Shown piece after piece: positions 55,401 through 64,000 of a stretch of 64,000 nucleotides of DNA. Within the stretch, counting starts at the first letter, position 1. Each line of letters starts with the position of its first letter. The notes below the pieces were generated by a model that saw only the letters and a list, made by a program, of their open reading frames with translations, had not been told where the DNA came from and made no database searches. Source of the stretch: Phlyctochytrium arcticum. Its lineage: Eukaryota; Chytridiomycota; Chytridiomycetes; Chytridiales; Chytridiaceae. Location of the stretch: the NCBI GenBank assembly GCA_025602905.1, contig JAHLKI010000004.1, positions 1,302,001-1,366,000 on the forward strand. The letters are read 5' to 3'. A program made the translations under genes and the position numbers.

Positions 55401-56753
55401 CCACCTGGTCACTGCACCATTTCTGAGAGCCGTGAAAGGATTTGGGAAGGAAGAGATGTGATTCTTCCTGGGGTCCACCATCTACATCATCGTTCATAGA
55501 ATGGCGATTGTTGAAGATGAAATTGAGTTTTTGGTCCTCAGTCCTGGAGAACATGTCCACCAGGTATTCGCCGGCCAGACGGCCCAACAGAGAAAAGCGC
55601 GGTTCTTGCAATAGTCTGATGCGATACCAAATAATCTGAGAAACCCCGAAGGAATTGTCCATTGTCCAGCCAGGGGTGCCATGGGGGAAGAGAATCGGGT
55701 ACTGCAATGGTTCGTAATGAGAGCTCAAAATTGGCACGAATGTGGGAGTGGCATCAGAGTGCATCCATACTACAATGTTGCGATCCACCATAGTAGCCGA
55801 GTCGGGAGTGCCAATGACAGCCGCGATTTCAGAGTTGTGAGTGTCTTCATTTAAATGAATTGAGTAATCCGGACGGAGTTGCTGGACGTTGCCCGCAACA
55901 TGAACGGCACGCGAAAATTGGGACACGTATGGATTGACATCGTCCAGAAGGTTTTCAAAGACCGCCACAATGTTTGAAGGCACATTGTAGTTGCTGGCGA
56001 CAGAGTAGCGCTCTTCCGCATCATACAGAAACCAATGCATTGAATGCCCCGGAGAAGCGAGCGGTAGCATGCGGTGGTAAACCCTCCCAGATATGCACAC
56101 TGAAGAAGGACCCCGGAAATTTGCGAATTTGCCCGTAACACCGATTGCCGTGAAGGAAAAGAGGTTATTAAGGCGGCGGGACATTTGTGAGACGTTGGCG
56201 GTAGTCAGTACGTTGGCGATAGGTGGAGGATAGGGAGGGAGACGTGGAAGAGTCCACCGACCAGCGTTGCAACAGAAAGCTTGCCGTTCCGAGGACAGCA
56301 GGAAGACACCGCAGAATGAGCAGGGCAACAAATTCCAGACAGCGTTGTGGCGCGAAGGTAAATGAAGTACACAATGTGCGGACCACCATTGGGGAATGCG
56401 AGCTGGAGAATGACATTGGACCTGGATGAAGTATACTTAAAATCTGGAAGTGTGCAGTGAAGAAGATGAGTAATATTTACGTGCGCAGTAGATGTGTGGG
56501 AAGGCGCATGGATCCCGGAAGAGGAAAGCGAATGAGGAGAATGGGCGGCAAAGGCCGACGGAGGCGAAACAGAGGTTTGCAAGGAAGATGTAGACTGTAA
56601 CAGAGTCAGTGATGCGCTGCAGACCGTGGGGAGGAAACAAATACATACGGACTGAAGGACAGATGAAATCATGCGTTGCTTCTTCAAACGGCGTGTTTCG
56701 GAAGCCCTACGATGGATTTCACGGCGCTTGGCAAGGTAAGTTTGGGCGTCCAT
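52462..56753 (-). pseudogene. Helitron Rep-helicase (RepHel), intact apart from one premature stop
   Basis: Rolling-circle transposase. Start ATG 56753 (MDAQTYLAKRREIHRRASET). Two introns near the 5' end (about 56646-56595 and about 56484-56405) give in-frame joins. A Cys-rich region (LLPCSFCGVFL...CCNAGRW) precedes the Helitron helicase-like/Rep region with the HUH motif GLPHAHIIL and the Tyr motif YLYIYLYKG. At 54642-54640 an in-frame TGA follows AWRIFQFSVS; the same frame continues with conserved-looking sequence, so the stop is a single lesion. The PIF1-type helicase has Walker A FLQGKAGTGKTYLLNL, Walker B NIWDELPMGSG, GVGDWRQVAPVV, and motif VI QLYTALSRVRASSDI. It ends at 52462. An OB-fold-like gene is divergently placed at 58028. 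Confidence 0.9.
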
Positions 56754-56889
56754 GGTGGGGGGAGGAGGGGGGGAAGGGGGGGCTACAGATGGATGCGGGG
56801 GAAGAAGAAGGGAGTGGCCATTTTAAAGGGTTCAGGGAACAGAGAGGCCGTAACTGGACAGTTAAGCATGAAAGAAAAAATAACAGAAT

Positions 56890-57900
56890 GAACCGCAGCG
56901 CAGATAGGTACATCGGAAAGTAAACAGCCACCCATTCAAAATGAACATGGACGTGACAGTGAAACGCTCATAAAATTAACATGGAAACAACAGCGAAACG
57001 CCCATCAAATTTATGAGACATGAAAGAAATGGCGTTGAGAAAAATGCAATATAAAGAAACAACCGCGAACGCCAAGTGGGTCAATGTGTTAAGTCTTCCA
57101 AAGAATGAGGAGGAAGATAGAATTGATGAAGGTAATCAGATACCGGCAAACACGCGTCGCACGGTTAGTGGGAAATTGACGGAAACATCCCCCAAGTGGT
57201 AGAGAAAGATATTACAAACAGAGTGGACAGAAGCATTCAGAAAGCAGATTTGGGTAATAAGATAAACAGCAAGGAAGAAGGAAATAAGAGGAGAGGAGCG
57301 AGATAGATAATTAGGACGAATGGAAACACAACAGATGGTATGAAGGTCTGGGAATTGGACGACAACCATATTGAAGTTTGAAAAGGAGTAAAGAGCAGAG
57401 ATAAGATCGGCAATGTATAGACGTAGTGTGTTTATGAGAATGAAATAGTTTCGGGAAAAATGCAATAGAAATAAACATGAAAGAATGAAACGCAGCGGAG
57501 ATAGGATCATCGGAAGGTAAAGAGCCACACATTCAACGTGAATATGGAGCAAACGCCCATCAAATCAAGGGGCGTGAAGGAAATGGTGTTGGGAAAAATG
57601 CAGTAGAAAGAAACATAACAGTATGAAACGCGGCGGAGATAGGTTCATCTAAAGTAAAGAGCCACACATTCAAATCAAATCAATGGGCGTTAAGTAGTGG
57701 GGAAAAATGCAATAGAAGGAATGGACCCCGAACGCCAAGTGGGTCAATGTCATCAAAAGAATGAGGAGGAAGATAGAAATGAAGAAGGTAATCAGATACC
57801 GGCTCACACGCGTGAAGGCGATGCAGATTTGGTGGCAAATTGACCGAAACAGCCCCCAAGTGGTAAAGAAAGAAACAACAAACAGAGTCATGAAGAAATG
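56890..57900. repeat. large imperfect repeats in the Helitron spacer
   Basis: Three partial copies of a unit of about 250-350 bp. Shared blocks are ATGAA(A)C(C)GC(A/G)GCGnAGATAGG, GCCACnCATTCAA, CGAACGCCAAGTGGGTCAATGT and GAATGAGGAGGAAGATAGAA. Others include GAAGGTAATCAGATACCGGC and CCCCCAAGTGGTA. Copies lie at about 56890-57240, 57480-57600 and 57625-57890. No coding signal. They occupy the spacer between the divergent RepHel and OB-fold genes. Confidence 0.7.
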
Positions 57901-57921
57901 AAGGGGAGGGACGGAAAAAGG

Positions 57922-57929
57922 TATAAAAA
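57922..57929 (+). promoter_or_regulatory. TATA box of the OB-fold gene
   Basis: TATAAAAA 99 nt upstream of the ATG at 58028, preceded by A/G-rich sequence. Confidence 0.55.
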
Positions 57930-58027
57930 GAAGGCACTGTCGGGCGGCCCTCCTAGCGAAACATCTTCAACAAAAGACAGTAACAACAATCACCGCAAAG
58001 CACCACTTGAAGCACACACAACTCGGA

Positions 58028-58804
58028 ATGTACACCATCACTAGCACATGTTTTGTCACGGACATCATCAAGATCGACCGACTCTCATACGACATTAGTG
58101 TCATCATCCCCATCGGAAACGCGGAAACCGCCGAAGTCGTTGTCAATGTATTCGCATGGCGCCAGCTCCAGAAACCTATCATCGGGGACAACTACTATCT
58201 GATAGCCAGCGCGGCATATGAGCCCAACACCTTCAAAGCAAGCGCGTTCAGCGGCAGCAAGATTTGTATGGATGACTACGACAGCGGCATATTAGATGCC
58301 GTGGCAGCAACCTTCAACCTCACAGGGAAAGTGTCCGGAGTACAGGGGGACACAGTTGTTGTCCAGTACAACGTATGGCATGACGTGGATCGGCGGGAGA
58401 TAGAGCGGCGCTGCACCATCAGCATGTCGGGAAAGTACTGGGAAAAAAGGAAGAACAAAGTGAAGGCAGGGCTGATCGTGAACGTGATTGGAACATTGGG
58501 GGACGGAGGGGTGTTGAAATCGGAGCTGTTCTGGATCCCCACTGGGCAGTCAGATGTGGACCGGCTGATCGTGGCACCGGCGACACCAACCTCGACGGCG
58601 GGAGAAGCGGTGGCATCTTACTTTGGAAAAAGGCTCAGTCCCAAAAGATTGAGGACGGCAGAGGAGGCCAACACGGGCATGGTGCAGGTAGAGGACAACA
58701 TGTTCGCGACAGCAACCAGCAGCCAAGCCGGCCCCAGTGTTGTCGGCGAGGACTTGGAGGAACCGGTGACACCACCTCGAAGCAAATGCGGCCGCCCTAA
58801 GTGA
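58028..58804 (+). CDS. OB-fold-like single-strand DNA-binding protein, Helitron-associated
   Basis: 258 codons, intact, no introns. ATG 58028 was chosen because it lies 99 nt below a TATA box and begins the first beta strand (MYTITSTCFVTDIIKIDRLS). The pattern of alternating hydrophobic strands (YDISVIIPIGNAETAEVVVN, FNLTGKVSGVQGDTVVVQYN, VKAGLIVNVIGTLGDGGVLK) fits one or two OB folds, like replication protein A subunits. It ends in a Ser/Thr/Pro-rich tail with a basic end (RSKCGRPK). Many plant and animal Helitrons carry RPA-like genes that could protect single-stranded intermediates. The divergent arrangement with RepHel supports the same role here. Fold and role are inferred; no diagnostic motif is certain. 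Confidence 0.6.
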   Translation: MYTITSTCFVTDIIKIDRLSYDISVIIPIGNAETAEVVVNVFAWRQLQKPIIGDNYYLIASAAYEPNTFKASAFSGSKICMDDYDSGILDAVAATFNLTGKVSGVQGDTVVVQYNVWHDVDRREIERRCTISMSGKYWEKRKNKVKAGLIVNVIGTLGDGGVLKSELFWIPTGQSDVDRLIVAPATPTSTAGEAVASYFGKRLSPKRLRTAEEANTGMVQVEDNMFATATSSQAGPSVVGEDLEEPVTPPRSKCGRPK

Positions 58805-59054
58805 TCGAAGAACCGGCCGAAGGGAACTGGGAAAGCCGTAGCGGAGACAGATGACGAAGACAGTGATATGTAAACAGTTCTGAAATATTTGAAATACATG
58901 TTCATAAGAATGAGATAGTTACAATTTCGTAGCGAAGCTTTTACAAAGTCGATACAGGTCCGTGTATACAGGCAAAGGGCAGCGGGGATGGGAATGACAG
59001 GAGCAAAGGTGCAGGGTAAGGAGCTGTGTAAGGTGAAATGCAGTGTCGAAACGG

Positions 59055-59096
59055 GCCAAGTCCGATAGGCCAAGTCCGATAGGCCAAGTCCGATGC
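59055..59096. repeat. three tandem 14-bp repeats
   Basis: GCCAAGTCCGATAG repeated three times (the last copy ends G instead of AG), between the OB-fold gene and the virus-like block. Confidence 0.8.
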
Positions 59097-59240
59097 AGAT
59101 GAAGCAAGAGGGGAAGGAAAAAGCAGAACCGAGGACACGGAATACGGGGTGAAGGTAGGGTTCCCAGTCACGGGGGTTGATTCTGAAACATTTTGAAGTT
59201 GAAATCTGGTTTTCTGAAAATCATAAATAGGATCAACAAC

Positions 59241-60144
59241 ATGAGATACAAAGACATTGAAGACATTTTGAGCAAACTCCCAAAGGACGTGTTGCTGAGT
59301 CCCTACGGGAACGAACTTGGAGATGGATCCTTAATTCTCCATTAAAATAAAGGGCTCTCATGTAAAAAAGGCGACTTGAAATCCATTGCGCGACTCTTTG
59401 ACTTGGAAGATCTTGAAACTGCAATATTGATAATTCCAAATATATTTTGTCACCACCGTTCATTTGCAAAACATAACAGTTACGGCTTGAAGCATGTGTA
59501 CAAGAATGTAGGAGGTCGCCACATAAAGAACGGTACATTTGTGTTGGCAATGTTGCTTTGCGATTATACGGTCTCGGTCAAAGGTGGATTGGTGAATGCA
59601 AAAATCAAATGTCGCGTATTGAACAAAGAACACTTATCAGCAAAATACTACATTTCAATGCAAAATGATCCAATATCGCGATATTTAGTTGATACTAGAG
59701 AAATTGCCATCAAATGTCCTTTTAACACAGGATGGCAACGAATACGGTATAGATTTGTTTAAAGTCGAAAAAACGATGAGTTACTCGTGTGATAAGAGTG
59801 ATACATATAAAAACGCCATCCTATTCAATCCATATGACATCGAAGAGGCGATGAATATTATTCCACAAATATTTGAAAAAACACATAGTAAAGTAAAACT
59901 TGCGCATTCACGGAATATTTACATAGACATAATAAGAAGGCCAATTTCATTAGGAGATTGGGTCATCGCCCTGATTTGCCTAGATTACAAGGTGTATTTC
60001 AAAAATAATTGTGTAGTACCAGAGTGTTACCTTAGAACTCGAACTGTTCATGGAAAAAGAGTCCATACAATTAAGAAACAATCAGAGAATATATATTCAC
60101 AGAAATCGTATGGGACAAAGGTTATGCGATTTGATTCTTCTTGA
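59241..60144 (+). pseudogene. tandem pair of related small proteins, virus-like, broken
   Basis: Two similar units. Unit 1 (ATG 59241) has DILSKLPKDVLLSPYGNELG, then an in-frame TAA at 59343-59345, then AILIIPNIFCHHRSFAKHNS and VLAMLLCDYTVSVKGG. Unit 2 (probable ATG 59658, in the frame of unit 1) shifts frame by 2 nt near 59690. It has KLPSNVLLTQDGNEYGIDLF, EEAMNIIPQIFEKTHSKVKL and ISLGDWVIALICLDYKVYF. The shared order (KLP.nVLL....GNE, then IIP.IF, then .LA/IAL.CLDY.V) shows duplication of one domain. A pattern of this kind (Lys-His, then NG-x-F-[IV]) occurs in uncharacterised proteins of giant and related viruses, from memory. Function unknown. Confidence 0.55.
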
Positions 60145-60165
60145 TTCTATCGATAGAACGGATGA

Positions 60166-60173
60166 ATATAAAA
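60166..60173 (+). promoter_or_regulatory. TATA-like element
   Basis: TATAAAAG 40 nt upstream of the small ORF at 60206, in otherwise AT-rich DNA. It may serve both that ORF and the overlapping endonuclease. Confidence 0.35.
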
Positions 60174-60205
60174 GGACGAGGTGTTCCCGACTCCCCGCCC
60201 CCAAA

Positions 60206-60319
60206 ATGCATTCCCAACATATATTCGTCATCCTCGTATTCACCCAGTTCTTTGGAATAATAGTCCTTTCATTTCTCGTGCTCTTTCTCACCAGTATCAT
60301 TCAGTCACTCGAGACATGA
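60206..60319 (+). CDS. small membrane protein, 37 aa
   Basis: ATG 60206, stop TGA 60317-60319. After a short head (MHSQH) nearly the whole chain is one hydrophobic helix (FVILVFTQFFGIIVLSFLVL), so it is probably a single-pass membrane peptide. Its stop overlaps the start of the endonuclease gene (ATGA), a compact arrangement typical of viruses. It is short, so it could be chance, but the TATA-like element and the overlap support it. Confidence 0.4.
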   Translation: MHSQHIFVILVFTQFFGIIVLSFLVLFLTSIIQSLET

Positions 60320-60842
60320 ATATTCCAGAAATAACGATTACGACTGTGGACGGTTTGGAGGTTTATCCAGATCGCGGATTGATCAAGAATCTCAAGACTG
60401 GATATTGTAACAAAACCGGAGAATTTATAGGGAGTGATAATGGAGCAGGATATTTACATTTCGGGAACAATAAGAAAATGATCAGAAACCACCAATACAT
60501 CTATGAGACATTTTACGGAATCAAGTTGAAACCTGGAGAACAAATAAATCACATTAATCATATTCGAACGGATAATAGAATCGATAACTTGGAAATTGTG
60601 ACGAATCAACAGAATTCACAATGGCGCGAAAAGCAACTGAATAATACCTCGGGGTACAAAGGAATATACTGTATTGGGACAAACAACGCAAGAAATGGCG
60701 TGCCAAAATTAGTTTCCAGGGAAAAAAGTGTCACATCGGATACTTTGATATCAAAGAAGAGGCGGCTAGAGCGTATATAGAGAAAGCCCAAGAGTTGAAT
60801 GACAAATATGGCATGATGTACAAACTCTATGAGATAGAATAG
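60316..60842 (+). pseudogene. HNH endonuclease with AP2-like C-terminal domain, interrupted by a 5-bp insertion
   Basis: ATG 60316. The HNH core is in the middle: HQYIYETFYGIKLKPGEQIN, then HINHIRTDNRIDNLEIVTN with a trailing Gln-Asn. The C-terminal domain has the AP2-type DNA-binding pattern of phage and giant-virus homing endonucleases. Its first part (NNTSGYKGIY) is in the starting frame. Its second part (KKWRAKISFQGKKCHIGYFD, EEAARAYIEKAQELNDKYG) is in another frame and ends at the stop 60840-60842. The frame change lies exactly at TACTGTA (60667-60673). As it stands the protein would run into unrelated residues after the HNH core and end at 60780. Such enzymes are usually mobile themselves. 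Confidence 0.8.
60667..60673. other. 5-bp footprint-like insertion (TACTGTA) in the HNH-AP2 gene
   Basis: The two halves of the AP2-like domain differ in frame by exactly these five bases. Confidence 0.85.
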
Positions 60843-60871
60843 TCTTTTTCTGTAATGTGTAAAGTAATATA

Positions 60872-62874
60872 ATGTCGGGCATTAATAGTAGGAATGCGTC
60901 CGGGTTGCGTACTCTAAATGACACTATATTAGAGAATAGTTTCATCAGTGGGCAATTGAAAGGCTCGGATGAATATTCCTCTATAAACGTTGCCAAATTA
61001 TCAAATGAGAATGGCGAGTTACTTGTGAATGCCATAGAATCAAATGATCCGATTGAATCAACGATTCAAAACGGCCATGATAATATCTCATTGAATATCG
61101 ATTCATCCCGCCTCGAATTAGACACAAATAATGAATTGTCCACTATAGATGCCACATATTCGTCTCCAATAGAATACAATGATCACAATGTCTCACTAAG
61201 AATCAATGATGATACATTATATACAAATGATGAACATGAGTTACAGGTGAGAAGTCCAGATCCTCCAGAATTAGATTCTCCTCTTTTTTATAACACTTCG
61301 GGAAAGATCGAACTGCAATATTCAAACCATTTTCAGGACAATAGTGGGTATTTTGAAGATGGTACACTATTTGCGAAAGGATTGGAGCTAAAAATTGCCT
61401 CCCCTCTAAAATACGATGCATTCAACTCACATCGCTTGACTTTGAATATCGATGATGATACGCTTGATATTCAAAGTGGAAAATTGACCGCCGTCATACC
61501 AGAGAAAATGGTGTTTCATGAACCACTAGACGAGATTGATAATGAAGTTCATTTGAGAATCGATGAAGATTCACTTGAAATAAATGATGGTGTTCTCAAG
61601 GCCAAAAAACAAGATGTGTCCAATTCGCTCAAAGGTGCCGGGGCGATTTCTGTATACTGTATACAGATATATCTGAATATCTTGACGGCTCATTGGTAAA
61701 GCTAGACGTCGACCATAATAACTTTCAACAGACGGGAAACAAATTGGCATTCCGTTCCACTGGCTTAGGAGAGATACCTTTTGACAGTGGTTTGAGCGGA
61801 TTGAATCGTACTTCAAACTTCACGTATAATGAGACGCTAAACGAACTAAATGTTGGCCATGTTTCTCTCAATCCGAATGCGACACCTTCTTCTAATGAGG
61901 CGACAACTGCCTCCTATGTTCAAAATCTCTATTCAGGCGGTGGCGCAGTATCAATTACTAATCAAGTTGTCGAACTAAATACCGATGCAACATTGGCGTT
62001 GGACGTAAATTCTAGTCTCGGAGTGAATGTCAGCCCGCTAGTTGACAACAGTACCATACGAATCAATTCTGGAGGTAAAATAGCGTCGGGTTTGTTGTTC
62101 CAACAGGCGAATGGGCTCGGTATTAATAACAATGACGTTTTCTTAGATATTCAAACACAAGGGAATCTCGAATATGATGGCAACATTCTATCCGATACTA
62201 GAACATTTGGACAAGGACTCCATGAAAACTCAAGTCATGAAGTCTCGCTTGATCTTTCGGTTTCAGGGGCACTGGAAATGAATTCTACCAAAACAAACAT
62301 CACCGAGAATCTCACTTGTTCCAATGGAATCACGCGAGTCGGCAATGACATTAGAGGCTCCTATTCAGCAGGGAACAACATATCCATAAGCAGATCAACC
62401 ATTTCATGCACTTATGACCCTGAACCAGAGCAGCCATATGTGGGTGGCAACGGAATCACTGTCGCAGGGAAGACGATTTCGAATACCATTTCTCTTGTAG
62501 CTGGCACCGGTGTCATTGTAGTTGGTACGCCTGGTGGTCCATATACGATATCTTCAATTGATACATTCCAACAGAAAAAAGCAGAGGACGCACCTAATGA
62601 AGAAACAACCGAGGGAAGTGAATCAAAAGTTCTCAAAAGTGGCGGGGGTGATATTATTCAAGTGACCGGAGGCTTGACCGGGGTATTGTCAGGATTGGGT
62701 AGTATCTTGGGAGGCGCGGGGGCTGCCATTGGAACAGCCTCATCTGCAATAGGCGCGATTGGTGCCTCCGGTGGGCTACTAGGAGGCCTTGCTGCAACGG
62801 GCGGATTCATCAGTATTTTTGGCCGAGAACGTGAGCGGAAACAAGACATCAACGGCGATCCTATACTAGATTAG
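60872..62874 (+). pseudogene. fibre-like beta-repeat protein, interrupted by a 5-bp insertion
   Basis: ATG 60872; about 665 codons if counted across the break. The first half repeats a strand-turn-strand unit: VSLRINDDTLYTNDEHELQV, LTLNIDDDTLDIQSGKLTAV, VHLRIDEDSLEINDGVLKA. That resembles the triple beta-spiral shafts of trimeric viral fibres. The second half has similar looser repeats and then a Gly/Ala-rich hydrophobic segment (about 62640-62830: LTGVLSGLGSILGGAGAAIG and following) and a charged end. The frame changes at TACTGTA (61655-61661). The head or attachment function is unknown. Shaft-like structure is inferred from repeats only. No sequence is reconstructed here. Confidence 0.65.
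61655..61661. other. 5-bp footprint-like insertion (TACTGTA) in the first fibre-like gene
   Basis: The upstream and downstream frames of the gene differ by exactly these five bases. Confidence 0.8.
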
Positions 62875-62903
62875 AGCCCGGATCAAACGTGGTCATTGTC
62901 ACA

Positions 62904-64000
62904 ATGCCGCATAACACAGGATGTGATACAACGAGATTACTTTTCGACACCCCTCCGGACTGCTCCTATTTAGGTATAGCAGGTGAGTACCCTCAGCAGG
63001 CGGTTAACTGTCAAATGCTCTCAGAATACGACAATCTCATTATTAAACCATCCACAGTGAGCCTAGTTAGCGATCTGGTGAGTCCTATCAGCGAGACACT
63101 TGGTATCCAAGGTTCATTGATTGAATATATAGAATCAGATCTTATCAAAAGTTACTGTACCAACCAAAGATCACAGGAGACAACAAGATCCGATATTCCT
63201 TGATATCCGGTACCCCAAATTTGAGTGGGTATGCAATTACTTCAGATATCGCAGCAACTTATGTCTCTAATACAAATCTAGGAACGACACTATCTGCGTA
63301 TGTGTCAAACACATCATACGCGGCCGGTATGGCCTCGAAACAGAACATTATTACTAGTGGAAGCAAACTTGACTATGCATTGCTATCAAATGTACCAGAC
63401 CATACAATTTACGCTCTTAATTCGGCATTAACGAGTGAATTGGCAGGAAAAGTATCACAAAGTACCTATGATACAAGACAAACAACGATTGACACTGCTT
63501 TGACATCCAAAGTTTCGCAAAGTACCTATGATACAAGGCAAACATTGATTGACACAAACATAGCCAGCAAAGTCTCACAAACATCATATGATACGAGGCA
63601 AACAACCATTGATACAAACATATCCAGCAAACAGAATATCATCACGTCAAATATTCTACTAAGTGGTGTGGATACGACAACTACGACTCTTTTGACCGAT
63701 GATTTCACAACAACGCCAACAGGAATGTTGACAGGCAATGCAACGCATGATCCAACAAATATGTACGTAGCACTTCAGGAAAATAACCAGACATATAGCA
63801 ACGGGTCTCTGACTTATAATATTCCAACACTAGGGAGATATTGGACACTTCAATGCGATTTATTATATTCATCTTTTCGAAATGATGAAGGTATTAGTGT
63901 GAATCTCGGAGGCTACATCGCATCGTTCTCAGGATATTTTAACTATACTCGTCTCTACACACCAGATGGCACGTTTACGGAAACTGCAGCATCATTACCT
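62904..64000 (+). pseudogene. second fibre/tail-like repeat protein, 3' end outside the window
   Basis: ATG 62904, 29 nt after the previous stop. The first frame is open to 63203. The frame used from 63160 onward is fully open to the window end. The switch lies at TACTGTA (63153-63159). From about 63450 to 63640 a 20-residue unit (KVSQSTYDTRQTTIDTALTS type) repeats three to four times, a pattern of trimeric tail-fibre stalks in phages and giant viruses. Beyond it the sequence becomes more globular (GRYWTLQCDLLYSSFRND, GYIASFSGYFNYTRLYTPDG), perhaps a head domain. The 3' end is not in the window. Confidence 0.65.
63153..63159. other. 5-bp footprint-like insertion (TACTGTA) in the second fibre-like gene
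   Basis: Upstream frame open to 63203; the frame used downstream is open from here to 64000. They differ by exactly these five bases. Confidence 0.8.

Larger units (their letters stand above)
59200..64000 (+). other. virus-like gene block (truncated by the window end)
   Basis: From about 59200 the sequence becomes AT-richer and loses introns. All genes are on the plus strand with very short gaps: 30 nt or less between 60316 and 64000, and one stop/start overlap. Its content is an HNH-AP2 endonuclease, long beta-repeat fibre-like proteins, a small membrane protein and a pair of small related proteins. This is what one finds in large DNA viruses, virophage-like elements or phages, not in fungal chromosomes. 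Every longer gene is broken, so it is a decaying insertion. No hallmark capsid, polymerase or packaging gene is inside the window, so the virus group cannot be named. The right boundary is outside. Confidence 0.65.

Noticed and set aside
60667..63159. The 5-bp insertions as ciliate-type eliminated sequences (TA-bounded, YAG ends) or as tiny introns.
   Set aside because: Five bases is far below any known eliminated sequence or intron. The LTR case shows a plain DNA difference between sister copies.
1..64000. CRISPR arrays, rRNA, tRNA genes and bacterial operon features.
   Set aside because: None seen. The regular repeats present are coding repeats, LTRs or transposon-related.

Overview
The window looks like nuclear DNA of a fungus, probably an early-diverging or zoosporic one. 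This rests on short GT-AG introns (mostly 46-70 nt), several Crypton tyrosine-recombinase elements whose proteins end in a GCR1_C-type DNA-binding domain, a chromodomain Gypsy element, Copia elements primed by a half initiator-tRNA site, Mutator-like (MULE) elements and a Helitron. No rRNA, tRNA or obvious housekeeping gene was seen. The species is inferred, not shown.

Layout. 1-546: 3' end of a Crypton. 2755-5301: an intron-rich Crypton with a TATA box. 5302-8490: non-coding, with degenerate repeats. 8499-15474: a MULE with 104-bp terminal inverted repeats (TIRs) and an 8-bp target-site duplication (TSD). A second, unfamiliar DNA element (10088-14200; 20-bp TIR, 8-bp TSD) sits inside it and carries one two-exon gene for a protein of about 1014 residues. 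15577-18651: a decayed Crypton and an unresolved helix-turn-helix gene, both minus strand. 19620-24658: coiled-coil fragments, a 922-bp Gypsy fragment and unassigned sequence. 24832-39076: a second MULE transposase gene split by a Gypsy element (26290-37985), which is itself split by a Copia element (26753-31453); both insertions have 5-bp TSDs. 39605-42470: a decayed Crypton, minus strand. 42927-45914: a Copia truncated at the start of reverse transcriptase. 46386-49255: a decayed TNP2-like transposase gene. 49432-52217: a broken gene of unknown function. 52462-58804: a Helitron Rep-helicase gene with a single premature stop, a repeat-rich spacer and a divergent OB-fold-like gene.

59200-64000 is different: AT-richer, intron-free and tightly packed. 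It holds a pair of related small proteins, a small membrane protein, an HNH-AP2 endonuclease, and two long fibre-like proteins with beta repeats. It reads as an inserted piece of a large DNA virus or related element, now broken.

The most striking pattern is a recurring 5-bp insertion that turns TA into TACAGTA or TACTGTA. It interrupts three virus-like genes and a Copia protease, and in each case the two reading frames rejoin if exactly those five bases are discounted. A fifth case is visible directly because one Gypsy LTR has it and its sister LTR does not. This is the footprint expected when a Tc1/mariner-type transposon with CAG ends excises. No such transposon was recognised in the window itself. 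The second main candidate for something new is the nested 4.1-kb element and its large protein.
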